Positions 17,969 to 25,893 of a DNA stretch of 64,000 nucleotides are shown here, one piece after another (the stretch's first letter is position 1; each line of letters opens with the position of its first letter). Both the position numbers and the translations under genes were made by a program. The notes under the pieces are model-generated. The model did no database searches. It saw only the letters and a program-made list of their open reading frames with translations, and was not told the DNA's origin. This DNA comes from Lachnospiraceae bacterium. Its GTDB lineage: Bacteria; Bacillota; Clostridia; Lachnospirales; Lachnospiraceae. Location of the stretch: positions 53,416 to 117,415 of the forward strand of contig CAAGQC010000014.1 of assembly GCA_900771995.1 (NCBI GenBank). The letters run 5' to 3'.

Positions 17969-18397
17969 TCATAGTGTAATGTGAAAGCCCAGAAGCAAAA
18001 TATTTTTCAGAATAAAGTTCCCGATCATGACCACTACTGCCCCATACAGATGCCATTCGTGGAAGCGCCAGCCCCGGATCCTGCCGATATGTAACCGGGC
18101 AAGAGTCTGGCTCAGCAGAAAGCCTCCGAAAATGACTGCTGTATAAGTAACCAGCGGGTGATACCATGTTGCCAGCAACGGATGTCCCGTAAGCAGTGCA
18201 CTTACCGCTCTCGTTCCGCCGCAGCCGGGACAATAGATCCCGAACAGCCGATAGACCACACAGGTATATCCGTCCAGTCTGGGGACGATCCAGTTAAGAT
18301 AAACAAATATTCCGATGCTTCCGGCCAACAGAAATACCCATCCTGTCAGATACAGATAATCCTCCAGGCTTTTGCCGTTATCAGTAAAGGTTTTCAA
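17969..18397 (-). CDS. DUF2752 family membrane protein
   Basis: 142 residues with the DUF2752 signature YCPGCGGTRAVSALLTGHPL (about residues 50-69) and three to four membrane helices. The CPGCGGTR motif between helices is the family hallmark; its function is not known. The only available start is TTG at 18397, inside the 3' end of the DUF4190-like gene (17-base overlap), which suggests translational coupling; no strong ribosome binding site is seen. In Firmicutes this family often lies beside TM2 and DUF4190 genes, as here. Confidence 0.8.
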   Translation of the reverse strand: MKTFTDNGKSLEDYLYLTGWVFLLAGSIGIFVYLNWIVPRLDGYTCVVYRLFGIYCPGCGGTRAVSALLTGHPLLATWYHPLVTYTAVIFGGFLLSQTLARLHIGRIRGWRFHEWHLYGAVVVMIGNFILKNILLLGFHITL

Positions 18398-18821
18398 TAC
18401 CGCTACCCACCATTGCTATGGAAAATACCACTGCAAGAATAGTGATCAGTACGCCCAGTACGATACCAATGATAGAACAGATCAGTCCAGCTTTGGCAAT
18501 TCCGGTTTTCTCCTGCTTGTTAGCGAATATGGCACAAATGATACCGCCGATTCCAAACAATGCGCCGATCCATCCGGTGCAGCATCCGAGAACGATGGAA
18601 AGAATACCCAGTACCAGACTGACGATAGCCAGTACATTGGTGCTGTCCGTGCTTCCTGTCTGCTGAGGTGCTGACACAGCTGCCTGAGGCTGTACGTTTG
18701 CTGTATAGTCCTGATAATTATTGACAGGCTGTTCCGTTACCGGTGTCTCCTGTGCAGGGATTTCTGTTGCAGTGGTATCCACTGTAACATTGTTTTCGTT
18801 TTCAAAGTTCTGTCCGTCCAT
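18381..18821 (-). CDS. DUF4190-like membrane protein with disordered N-terminal tail
   Basis: 146 residues from ATG 18821, which has AGAGGAGAAA directly before it; the ATG at 18842 is seven codons upstream and precedes that site. The first 70 residues are low-complexity, rich in T, E, Q, P and N. The rest has two or three glycine-rich membrane segments (LAIVSLVLGILSIVLGCC, IGALFGIGGIICAIFA, LICSIIGIVLGVLITIL) typical of DUF4190-like proteins. The role is unknown. It lies 35 bases after the TM2 gene and overlaps the DUF2752 gene. Confidence 0.75.
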   Translation of the reverse strand: MDGQNFENENNVTVDTTATEIPAQETPVTEQPVNNYQDYTANVQPQAAVSAPQQTGSTDSTNVLAIVSLVLGILSIVLGCCTGWIGALFGIGGIICAIFANKQEKTGIAKAGLICSIIGIVLGVLITILAVVFSIAMVGSGIENLY

Positions 18822-18856
18822 TTTCTCCTCTTTCCGCCTCATGAAAAGGCTAAAAA

Positions 18857-19291
18857 TTAATCTGTCAAAGGATTACCCTTGCCATCCTTGTCGATCTTAC
18901 CGGTCAGGATCATAACAGCCTCTACCAGGCTCCAGATCCATACACCCATCACCACAAAGATTCCAACGACAACGCAACAAAGAACGAATCCTACAATGGA
19001 AAGTACCAGCTGTGTTACGGCTTTGCCGGTATAACCAAGATAAAAGTTATGTACACCGAAGGTACCAAGGAAGATACCTAACAGTCCGGCTACCAGCTTG
19101 GACTTGGCATCCGGTGCCGGTGCCTGCTTATTTGCAACACCGCAGTTTAAACATACGGCAGCATCCGGTGCTAAAGGTTTTCCGCAGTTATGACAGTAAT
19201 TATTTCCCTGTCCTTTGGCAACGCCGCACTTTATGCACATTACAGCTTCATCTGTCATATAAGGCTCGCCGCAATTCTTACAAAAGTACAT
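18857..19291 (-). CDS. Double zinc-ribbon plus TM2 domain membrane protein
   Basis: 144 residues. Two zinc-ribbon motifs occupy the first 50 residues (CKNCGEPYMTDEAVMCIKCG and CHNCGKPLAPDAAVCLNCG). They are followed by a TM2 domain (KLVAGLLGIFLGTFGVHNFYLG, then GIFVVMGVWIWSLVEAVMILTG) and a polar tail resembling the TM2 tail. Such proteins may sense or scaffold at the inner face of the membrane; no function is established. It is the first gene of a cluster of four small membrane proteins. A GGGAGG-type site lies before the ATG. Confidence 0.85.
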   Translation of the reverse strand: MYFCKNCGEPYMTDEAVMCIKCGVAKGQGNNYCHNCGKPLAPDAAVCLNCGVANKQAPAPDAKSKLVAGLLGIFLGTFGVHNFYLGYTGKAVTQLVLSIVGFVLCCVVVGIFVVMGVWIWSLVEAVMILTGKIDKDGKGNPLTD

Positions 19292-19347
19292 TTATTTTTC
19301 CTCCCTCTCTTTTCTTATCTGACCTTTTTCCCCGGTCATTACTGTAC

Positions 19348-19376
19348 ATTATACAGGATGTTTGTATATTTTACCA
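19348..19376 (-). promoter_or_regulatory. Candidate promoter of the small membrane-protein cluster
   Basis: On the minus strand a perfect TATAAT (19348-19353), preceded by TG, sits 17 bases from a poor -35, TGGTAA (19371-19376). A second TATAAT with an extended TGC lies at 19390-19395. Either could start transcripts for the gene at 19291. Confidence 0.4.
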
Positions 19377-19432
19377 GTGCTATTTTCACATTATAGCACC
19401 TTATAACGTGCAATTTTTATAGAAAAACCGGG

Positions 19433-21067
19433 TTATCTGCGCTTACTATCCAAAAACTGGAAGAATTTATCATACAATTTGCAGTATCCCGATACAGCCA
19501 TGACGCAGAAGACGGGAACCGTATTATATAAATATCTTGACCGGCCCTCAAACAGCATGATAAACAAAAACATACCGATAAAGATAACGATCATGACCGT
19601 GGAAAGACACAGGGTATCCGAATCGGTCAGGTCCCCAGTCTCCTGTTTTTTCCGCGCGGTTATTCCCGTATCCGCAAGAAACAGGGCTTCCAGAATAATT
19701 CCCACCAGTACAAAGAACCACAGACCCTGGCTTACCGTTGTAAAACGGATATAGTTGTCCCCTTCCAGCCAGTAAAAGCTTCGCAGGGGTTCTTTCCAGC
19801 TGCTGTCCGTAAGCTCCGGATAGTCCCAGGCATGGAAAAAGCCTTCCTGATGCCAGCTGAAGGTGCCGTCATTAAAGCTCATGACCTGCTTCCGCAGCCA
19901 GAAGAAAAGCATTCCGCCGAAGCCTCTCTCCTGTATCCGCTGCCTTATACCTTCCATTTCCTTCTGGACTCTTACTTCCTTCGGCTGTCCCGCATAGGCG
20001 CGGACCAGTTCCATTCCGCCGTCCGAGCAGGCTCCGGTGGTCTCCTCATTCAGACCGTCGTACATGAAATTGCTCCAGCCGCTTTCCATGGAGGCATTAA
20101 AGTGGTAATCCAGTTCCCGGTACATCTCCTGTTTCCCCAGAGATGCCAGAAAGAAAGCAAATACCAGTAACAGCAATTTGCAGCCGGTCTTTTTCAGCTT
20201 TATTAAAAGTGCCGTATCATCTGTGATAGTCCAGTAAAAATCTACCAGCCCAACAGCGATCAGAGTCACATAACAGGTGGCTTTCATGATACCGCCCAGG
20301 CAGCCGGCCAATGCCAGCAGGAACCATAACAGATACGCACACCGGCTTCTGCTTCTTCGAAACAGACAATACAGGAACAACACCAGTGCCGGAAATACAA
20401 TGGAGCATCCGTCGGTATAGGGAACCATTTTCCACGGGGAAAGCCCGAAAAGCAGGCTGACAAGTCCCAGCGTAATGGAGGATATTCCGATATTTCTGCT
20501 GATCAGAAGCGCTGAAAATGCAGTGCACACCACGGCAAGCGTCAGTAAAATGCATTGATACTGGATCCAGATAAATTCCGGATTGTAGGGATAGTTTGTC
20601 ATGGATGCAGACAGGGAATATAACTTGTAAAGCACCCAGGTAACGGGGATGTTATTGCTGAAAATATTATAATAATCATCATACCCCAGTTCACCGCCTT
20701 CATAGATCCAGCGGGCGGAATTCGCTACCATACCGCAATCCCAGCCACCGTAAAAGGCGATACACTTGGAGATCTTTATATTGATAAGATAAAATGCCAC
20801 ACCGAATACCAGCGTCCCCACGACAAATATAGTGGCGGAACGTTTTGTATAGGGAATCTTTCTTGCAAAAAAATAGACCATTCCCAACAGACAGGCTCCG
20901 ATCACAGCACAGAACAGCAGCCGCCTGTTACCTACTGCTGTGATGATCTTATGTAATTCGTTATAATTCAGGTTGGCCCCATAAACTATAACAGCGTAAA
21001 AAACAGGAAGAAACAGCACCAGCAGCAATAACGCTAATCCTGCTGTGCCTATATATTTTTTCTTCAT
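19433..21067 (-). CDS. Polytopic membrane protein, possible GT-C-type glycosyltransferase
   Basis: 544 residues with about eleven hydrophobic helices. After the second or third helix comes a loop with GGWDCGMVANSARW, and later long outer segments with aromatic and acidic residues. This layout resembles GT-C glycosyltransferases (PMT/ArnT-like), where an Asp in the first outer loop is catalytic, but I cannot assign a family with certainty. It could modify cell-surface polymers using a lipid-linked sugar. It is a single gene with a good promoter at 21120-21148. Confidence 0.65.
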   Translation of the reverse strand: MKKKYIGTAGLALLLLVLFLPVFYAVIVYGANLNYNELHKIITAVGNRRLLFCAVIGACLLGMVYFFARKIPYTKRSATIFVVGTLVFGVAFYLINIKISKCIAFYGGWDCGMVANSARWIYEGGELGYDDYYNIFSNNIPVTWVLYKLYSLSASMTNYPYNPEFIWIQYQCILLTLAVVCTAFSALLISRNIGISSITLGLVSLLFGLSPWKMVPYTDGCSIVFPALVLFLYCLFRRSRSRCAYLLWFLLALAGCLGGIMKATCYVTLIAVGLVDFYWTITDDTALLIKLKKTGCKLLLLVFAFFLASLGKQEMYRELDYHFNASMESGWSNFMYDGLNEETTGACSDGGMELVRAYAGQPKEVRVQKEMEGIRQRIQERGFGGMLFFWLRKQVMSFNDGTFSWHQEGFFHAWDYPELTDSSWKEPLRSFYWLEGDNYIRFTTVSQGLWFFVLVGIILEALFLADTGITARKKQETGDLTDSDTLCLSTVMIVIFIGMFLFIMLFEGRSRYLYNTVPVFCVMAVSGYCKLYDKFFQFLDSKRR

Positions 21068-21119
21068 CTTAAGAAATTCCTTTCCGGATCATGGTAATGA
21101 TAACTGCCTACAAGGCAAT

Positions 21120-21148
21120 ATTGTAGCATTTTTCCCTGCTATTTACAA
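21120..21148 (-). promoter_or_regulatory. Promoter of the 544-residue membrane protein
   Basis: On the minus strand, TTGTAA (21143-21148) and TACAAT (21120-21125) are 17 bases apart, with TGC forming an extended -10. It lies just after the stop of the YolD-like gene. Confidence 0.65.
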
Positions 21149-21153
21149 TGCGG

Positions 21154-21555
21154 CTACAGAAAATCGATCCTCCGGATCCGCTCCACCAGAATCTCCGTCT
21201 CCCGGATCCGGAGGCTTCGGGCAGTTTCGTCGATCTTTTGAACATATCCTTCCAGGGTATGATAGGCGCCGCCGTCTTTTTTCGCGTCTGGCACGAAATA
21301 TGTGATTTTGACAGGAAGTGTTTCTTTCCGGTGTTGTTGCAGATAATTGATCTGCCGGTCGATCTCCTGCTTGCTGTCCTCGTCCAGTTCGATAAAATGT
21401 TCCGTCAGCCGGGCGGTTTCCCTCAAAGCGTCGTCGTATCCCGTCAGTGCCGCAAAGGGAGAAAACTGTGCCGCCCTGTCCTGGAGAGACATTCTGGGAT
21501 GGGTGGATGACACCGGATGTGGCAGATGTAGCATGTCTTTATATTTTTCGTTCAT
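21154..21555 (-). CDS. YolD-like protein, presumed partner of the Y-family polymerase
   Basis: 133 residues. The N-terminal half carries the conserved MSLQDRAAQFSPFAALTGYDDAL motif seen in clostridial proteins encoded beside UmuC-like polymerases. The C-terminal half (VKITYFVPD... GYVQKIDETARSLRI... IRRIDFL) has the strand pattern of YolD-like proteins, which have been proposed to replace UmuD. It starts 45 bases after the polymerase gene and is very probably co-transcribed under the LexA-like box. The family match is by pattern, so the name is a good inference and the function a weaker one. Confidence 0.7.
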   Translation of the reverse strand: MNEKYKDMLHLPHPVSSTHPRMSLQDRAAQFSPFAALTGYDDALRETARLTEHFIELDEDSKQEIDRQINYLQQHRKETLPVKITYFVPDAKKDGGAYHTLEGYVQKIDETARSLRIRETEILVERIRRIDFL

Positions 21556-21599
21556 TTTTACTCTTTTCCGGGATCGGATTTTGTGTTCATGATAACTTA

Positions 21600-23150
21600 T
21601 TATGCCTTATGACCACCAATCTGTCGGTTCCTGTCTATGGTGGTGGCACCTTCCTGTAGATCCGCTGCTTTCAAAATGGCATTTTTGCCGTATTTGGACT
21701 GTACGCGGAGCATTGCTTCCTGCAGATGTTTTTCTTTTTCCAGCCGTTCTTTTTCCTGTTGTTTTGTCTCCTGAGAAGCTCCTTCTGCTTCCTCTTGCAA
21801 AAGGCCTCCGGAGAACAGATCCAGTTGTTCGTAGACCGGTTCGTTTTTCACAGTGTCTGCGTCTTTTAAATGGTTGGCTACCAGCGTGATTCTCCGGGTC
21901 AGAAGCGCAGGATCTACGATCCGCTCATATAACCCAAGCGTCGTCTCTGTAATCTTGCTGACCGATTCGGTCAATGCAGTAAGGTTCCCCGTACCATGGG
22001 CATGCTTCGGCACACTTCTGCCATAGCGGTCCACAGTGATCTCGCCGTGATAGTGGTCGGCAATCTCCGGAATCTTCAGATTGTCAATGTCATAACCCAC
22101 AGTCAGTACAATCTGATCCGTGACCAGCTTTTTCGCTGCCAGATCCATGGCCAGCTGCTCTGCCATCTCCCGGACTACGATCTTCGTCTTTGCATAATCT
22201 GTGGCACAATGCAATACCTGTCCGGAACTGATGCAGTTGGTCTCCGGCCGGTAGGATTTGATCAGATCCATGGTCACCGGCTCATATCCCCAGGCATGAT
22301 CGATCAGAAGTTCCGCATTGATTCCGAACATCCGGTACAGCAGATCTTCATTGTAATAATCTCCCGGGCCGCCGATGGAACATCTTGCCACATCCCCCAT
22401 GGTAAACATTCCGGCAGCCTCCAGCTTCCTGCGGTATCCAGCTCCCACTCTCCAGAAATCCGTCAGTGGCTTATGGTCCCACAAAAGTTCCCGGTAGCTG
22501 ATCTCATCCAGTTCGGCGAGCCGGACCCCGTTCCTATCCGGCTCCATATGCTTTGCTACGATATCCATGGCGATCTTACACAGGTACAGATTGGTCCCGA
22601 TCCCTGCCGTGGCAGTCAGTCCCTTCTTCTCCAGAATCTCCTTCGCTATCTTCGATGCCAGTTCTCTGGCCGTCATGCCGTAGGTCTTCAGGTATTGTGT
22701 CGCATCCAGAAACACTTCATCAATGGAATAGACATGGATGTCCTCCGGAGCAATGTATTCCAGATAAATATTATAGATCTGGGTACTGTATTCCAGATAT
22801 CTGGCCATCCGGGGCGTAGCGGTGACGAACCCCACCTCCAGTTCCGGATGTGCCTGTAATTCGTCCGCAAAGGTGCTCTTCCCCGAAAAGGTTCCGCCGG
22901 GGGCTCTCACCCTCCGCAAGGCATTCACTTCCCGCACCTTGGAGATCACTTCGAACAGTCTCGCTCTTCCCGGAATTCCATAGGCTTTCAGAGAGGGCGA
23001 CACTGCAAGGCAGATGGTCTTCTGTGTCCTTGTGGCATCCGCTACCACCAGATTCGTATTCAAAGGATCCAGCCCTCTGTCCACGCACTCCACGGAGGCA
23101 TAAAAGGACTTGAGATCCATGGCAATATAAGTATGGGATTGTGGTTCCAT
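21600..23150 (-). CDS. Y-family DNA polymerase (UmuC/DinB-type translesion polymerase)
   Basis: 516 residues. Catalytic motifs: IAMDLKSFYASVE at about 9-21 (first metal-binding Asp12 and steric-gate region) and YSIDEVFLD near 125. HhH, little-finger and C-terminal regions follow, including a tail with RNRQIGG. It copies past damaged DNA with low fidelity. ATG 23150 is chosen because AAGGAGG lies just before it; the in-frame ATG at 23210 overlaps the transcription start predicted from the promoter. Upstream is a LexA-like box between -35 and -10, so SOS control is likely. Confidence 0.92.
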   Translation of the reverse strand: MEPQSHTYIAMDLKSFYASVECVDRGLDPLNTNLVVADATRTQKTICLAVSPSLKAYGIPGRARLFEVISKVREVNALRRVRAPGGTFSGKSTFADELQAHPELEVGFVTATPRMARYLEYSTQIYNIYLEYIAPEDIHVYSIDEVFLDATQYLKTYGMTARELASKIAKEILEKKGLTATAGIGTNLYLCKIAMDIVAKHMEPDRNGVRLAELDEISYRELLWDHKPLTDFWRVGAGYRRKLEAAGMFTMGDVARCSIGGPGDYYNEDLLYRMFGINAELLIDHAWGYEPVTMDLIKSYRPETNCISSGQVLHCATDYAKTKIVVREMAEQLAMDLAAKKLVTDQIVLTVGYDIDNLKIPEIADHYHGEITVDRYGRSVPKHAHGTGNLTALTESVSKITETTLGLYERIVDPALLTRRITLVANHLKDADTVKNEPVYEQLDLFSGGLLQEEAEGASQETKQQEKERLEKEKHLQEAMLRVQSKYGKNAILKAADLQEGATTIDRNRQIGGHKA

Positions 23151-23213
23151 TGCTGCCTCCTTTCCGGGGTCTGTCTGCCTTGCAGCCACTTGTTTTTCTC
23201 TGTGGCTCATTAT

Positions 23214-23242
23214 ATTATATCAGAACATGCATTCGATTACAA
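23214..23242 (-). promoter_or_regulatory. Promoter of the Y-family polymerase
   Basis: On the minus strand, TTGTAA (23237-23242) and TATAAT (23214-23219) are exactly 17 bases apart. The spacer contains the LexA-like box at 23222-23235. Confidence 0.75.
23222..23235 (-). promoter_or_regulatory. LexA (DinR)-like SOS operator
   Basis: CGAATGCATGTTCT on the minus strand matches the Gram-positive LexA box CGAACNNNNGTTCG at 8 of 10 specified positions. It fills the spacer of the polymerase promoter, where binding would block RNA polymerase. Confidence 0.7.
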
Positions 23243-23262
23243 AGTAATTTTCTGGGAAAAAA

Positions 23263-23287
23263 AGACTCCCGAAAAAATCGGGAGTCT
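23263..23287 (-). terminator. Intrinsic terminator of the GGGtGRT gene
   Basis: A 10-bp perfect stem (23263-23272 and 23278-23287) with a five-base loop is followed on the minus strand by TTTTTTTCCC. It lies 28 bases past the GGGtGRT stop and insulates the polymerase promoter. Confidence 0.9.
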
Positions 23288-23314
23288 AGAAAATCATTTT
23301 TAATAAGTTCTGTC

Positions 23315-24325
23315 TTAGAACTTGCCAGCCTTAGCAGCTTCCTCGATGGATACGGCAACAGCTACGGTAGCACCTACCATAGGGTTGTTACCCATACCGA
23401 TCAGACCCATCATCTCAACGTGTGCAGGTACGGAGGAAGAACCAGCGAACTGCGCGTCAGAGTGCATACGGCCCAGAGTATCGGTGAAACCGTAAGAAGC
23501 GGGACCTGCAGCCATGTTATCGGGATGCAGAGTACGTCCGGTACCGCCGCCGGAAGCAACGGAGAAGTACTTCTTGCCTGCTTCCAGTCTCTCCTTCTTG
23601 TAAGTACCAGCTACGGGATGCTGGAATCTGGTAGGGTTGGTAGAGTTACCGGTGATGGATACGTCTACGTTCTCCTTCCACATGATAGCAACACCTTCGG
23701 GAACGCTGTTAGCGCCGTAGCAGTTAACCTTTGCACGAAGTCCCTCGGAGTAAGCGATTCTCTCTACCTCAGTAACGGTGTTGGTATAAGGATCGTAAGA
23801 AGTCTCAACAAAGGTAAATCCGTTGATACGGGAAATGATCTTTGCTGCGTCCTTACCAAGACCGTTCAGGATAACACGTAAAGGCTTCTGGCGAACTTTG
23901 TTAGCCTTCTCTGCGATACCGATAGCACCTTCTGCTGCTGCGAAGGACTCATGTCCAGCCAGGAAACAGAAACAGTCAGTATCCTCTTCCAGCAGCATCT
24001 TGCCCAGGTTACCATGGCCAAGACCTACCTTACGGGTATCAGCAACGGAGCCGGGAATACAGAATGCCTGTAAACCTTCGCCGATAGCTGCAGCTGCTTC
24101 GGATGCCTTTCTGCAGCCTTTCTTGATTGCGATTGCAGCGCCTACAGTGTAAGCCCAGCAAGCATTTTCAAAACAGATGGGCTGGATCTTCTTTACCTGA
24201 TCGTATACATCCAGGCCAGCATCTTTTGTGATCTTCTCTGCTTCTTCGATAGAGGAGATACCATAGCTGTTCAGTACAGCGTTGATCTTATCAATACGTC
24301 TTTCATATGATTCAAATAAAGCCAT
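23315..24325 (-). CDS. GGGtGRT protein
   Basis: 336 residues. The motif SVASGGGTGRTLHPDNMA (about residues 253-270) gives this conserved family its name. Other visible features are a near-N-terminal helical part (YERRIDKINAVLNSYGISSIEEAEKI) and Gly-rich stretches such as LGHGNLGKMLLEEDTDCFCFLAGHESFAAAEG. No biochemical role is established. It starts 20 bases after a NifU-like Fe-S scaffold gene, and the two are known to occur together in anaerobic Firmicutes, so a role linked to metal or Fe-S handling is a reasonable inference. Terminator at 23263-23287. Confidence 0.9.
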   Translation of the reverse strand: MALFESYERRIDKINAVLNSYGISSIEEAEKITKDAGLDVYDQVKKIQPICFENACWAYTVGAAIAIKKGCRKASEAAAAIGEGLQAFCIPGSVADTRKVGLGHGNLGKMLLEEDTDCFCFLAGHESFAAAEGAIGIAEKANKVRQKPLRVILNGLGKDAAKIISRINGFTFVETSYDPYTNTVTEVERIAYSEGLRAKVNCYGANSVPEGVAIMWKENVDVSITGNSTNPTRFQHPVAGTYKKERLEAGKKYFSVASGGGTGRTLHPDNMAAGPASYGFTDTLGRMHSDAQFAGSSSVPAHVEMMGLIGMGNNPMVGATVAVAVSIEEAAKAGKF

Positions 24326-24345
24326 TTTTTCTGTCCTCCTGTATC

Positions 24346-25038
24346 TTATTGTTTTCTGGGATCGATGATCTTAACTGCATCGTCTACACGACCATACTGG
24401 CCCTTAGCTTTCTCCCATGCAGTGTTGGCATCGTCACCCTTCTTGATGAAGTCGGTCATCTTGCCGAGGTTAACGAACTGGTAACCGATGATCTGATCAT
24501 CCTTGTCCAGAGCGATACCGGTTACATAACCTTCTGCCATCTCCAGATAACGGGGACCCTTCTTCAAAGTACCGTACATGGTACCAACCTGGCTTCTTAA
24601 GCCCTTACCGAGGTCTTCCAGACCTGCACCTACAGGCAGACCTTCCTCAGAGAATGCACTCTGGGTACGGCCGTAAACGATCTGTAAGAACAGCTCTCTC
24701 ATAGCGGTATTGATTGCATCACATACAAGGTCAGTATTTAAAGCTTCCATAACGGTCAGACCGGGCAGGATCTCAGCAGCCATAGCTGCGGAGTGAGTCA
24801 TACCGGAACATCCAACGGTCTCAACCAGAGCCTCCTGGATGATACCTTCCTTAACGTTCAGGGTCAGCTTACATGCACCCTGCTGAGGTGCACACCAGCC
24901 CACACCGTGAGTCAGACCGGAAATATCCTTAACTTCTTTTGCCTGCACCCATTTTGCCTCTTCGGGAATGGGAGCACAACCATGATGTACGCCCTGTGCA
25001 ACGGGACACATTTCTTCAACTTCTTTTGAATAAATCAT
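24346..25038 (-). CDS. NifU-like iron-sulfur cluster scaffold homologue
   Basis: 230 residues. Conserved-looking cysteines: C11, C21, C49, C56, C77 and C106. The stretch KLTLNVKEGIIQEALVETVGCSGMTHSAAMAAEILPG resembles the NifU/IscU fold, in which a strand pair leads to G-C-x-x-x and a helix. The C-terminal third (LEMAEGYVTGIALDKDDQIIGYQFVN) is additional. It is the first gene of the pair with GGGtGRT. A GGAGATTTCAC site precedes the ATG. Cluster transfer to an unknown partner, or redox or metal sensing, are possible roles. Confidence 0.8.
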   Translation of the reverse strand: MIYSKEVEEMCPVAQGVHHGCAPIPEEAKWVQAKEVKDISGLTHGVGWCAPQQGACKLTLNVKEGIIQEALVETVGCSGMTHSAAMAAEILPGLTVMEALNTDLVCDAINTAMRELFLQIVYGRTQSAFSEEGLPVGAGLEDLGKGLRSQVGTMYGTLKKGPRYLEMAEGYVTGIALDKDDQIIGYQFVNLGKMTDFIKKGDDANTAWEKAKGQYGRVDDAVKIIDPRKQ

Positions 25039-25173
25039 GTGAAATCTCCTTTCAATATGTACTTATAATACTATTGATAAAATAATATCATAATGGTCGT
25101 GTTCATTCTCTCATATTTCCTTTAAAAAATCTAGGGGTTTTGACAATTTTTTTCAATAGTTTATAGAAATAAA

Positions 25174-25211
25174 CACCGTATCCACCGACAGACAGTACAG
25201 GAAATACGGTG
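25174..25211 (-). terminator. Probable terminator of the pyrophosphatase gene
   Basis: Inverted repeat CACCGTAT/ATACGGTG (25174-25181 and 25204-25211) with a 22-base loop lies 34 bases after the stop of ppa. The minus-strand tail TTTATTTCT is only moderately T-rich. The rest of the 206-base gap up to the NifU-like gene is AT-rich and shows nothing else I can name. Confidence 0.5.
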
Positions 25212-25244
25212 CTTTGTGATTGTTGAAAATCAATTATCAACAGC

Positions 25245-25796
25245 TTACCAACTCTTGATGAAGGTATCAATGTAGTTATCCAGACATTTCTTGATAACTT
25301 CGATGGCTTCTTCTCTGTTGCCCTTTTCATTGACTGCTGTGGTCTTGTTCTCCAGGGCCTTGTATACGGTGAAGAAATGCTCCATCTCATCTACCACATG
25401 GCTGGGCAGTTCGGAAATATCATGGAAACAGTTATAGTTAGGATCGTTGAAGGGAACCGCAATGATCTTTTCATCGTTTTTGCCGTTGTCCAGCATGGAG
25501 ATCACACCGATGGGATATGCTCTTACCAGAGTCATGGGCTGTACCGGCTCGGAGCACAGTAACAGTACATCCAGCGGGTCCCCGTCATCACCGTAGGTTC
25601 TGGGAATAAAGCCGTAGTTGGCGGGATAATGGGTGGAGGTATGCAGGATACGGTCCAGAATCAGAAGACCGGTCTCCTTGTCCAGTTCATACTTGTTCTT
25701 GCTGCCCTTGGAGATTTCGATCACACAGACAAAATCTGTGGGGGTGACTCTCTTGGTGCTCATAGTGTGCCAAATGCTTCCGTTTACTTCTTTCAT
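25245..25796 (-). CDS. ppa: Inorganic pyrophosphatase, family I
   Basis: 183 residues from ATG 25796, chosen because AGAGGAGAGAG lies just upstream; the longer frame above does not look like protein. The family I signature is DDGDPLDVLLL (residues 70-80), with YELDKETG near 36-43 and HYPANYGFIPRTYG before it, all metal- and substrate-binding parts. It hydrolyses pyrophosphate to phosphate and pulls biosynthetic reactions forward. It follows proA by about 100 bases; I see no convincing promoter in that gap. Confidence 0.93.
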   Translation of the reverse strand: MKEVNGSIWHTMSTKRVTPTDFVCVIEISKGSKNKYELDKETGLLILDRILHTSTHYPANYGFIPRTYGDDGDPLDVLLLCSEPVQPMTLVRAYPIGVISMLDNGKNDEKIIAVPFNDPNYNCFHDISELPSHVVDEMEHFFTVYKALENKTTAVNEKGNREEAIEVIKKCLDNYIDTFIKSW

Positions 25797-25893
25797 AAAT
25801 CTCTCTCCTCTTCCTCTATAGTTATTTCCAGCCAGTGCCTTAGGCATACAGCCGTAACAACCTGCTGGAGAATACGCAAATATGGATAAAATG

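Noticed and set aside
21996..22859. 287-codon plus-strand frame opposite the Y-family polymerase
   Set aside because: It overlaps the polymerase core entirely and has no independent signals.
25103..25390. 95-codon minus-strand frame overlapping the end of ppa and the following gap
   Set aside because: Its first part is out of frame within ppa, and the rest covers the terminator hairpin; Arg/Ser/Thr-rich composition is not protein-like.
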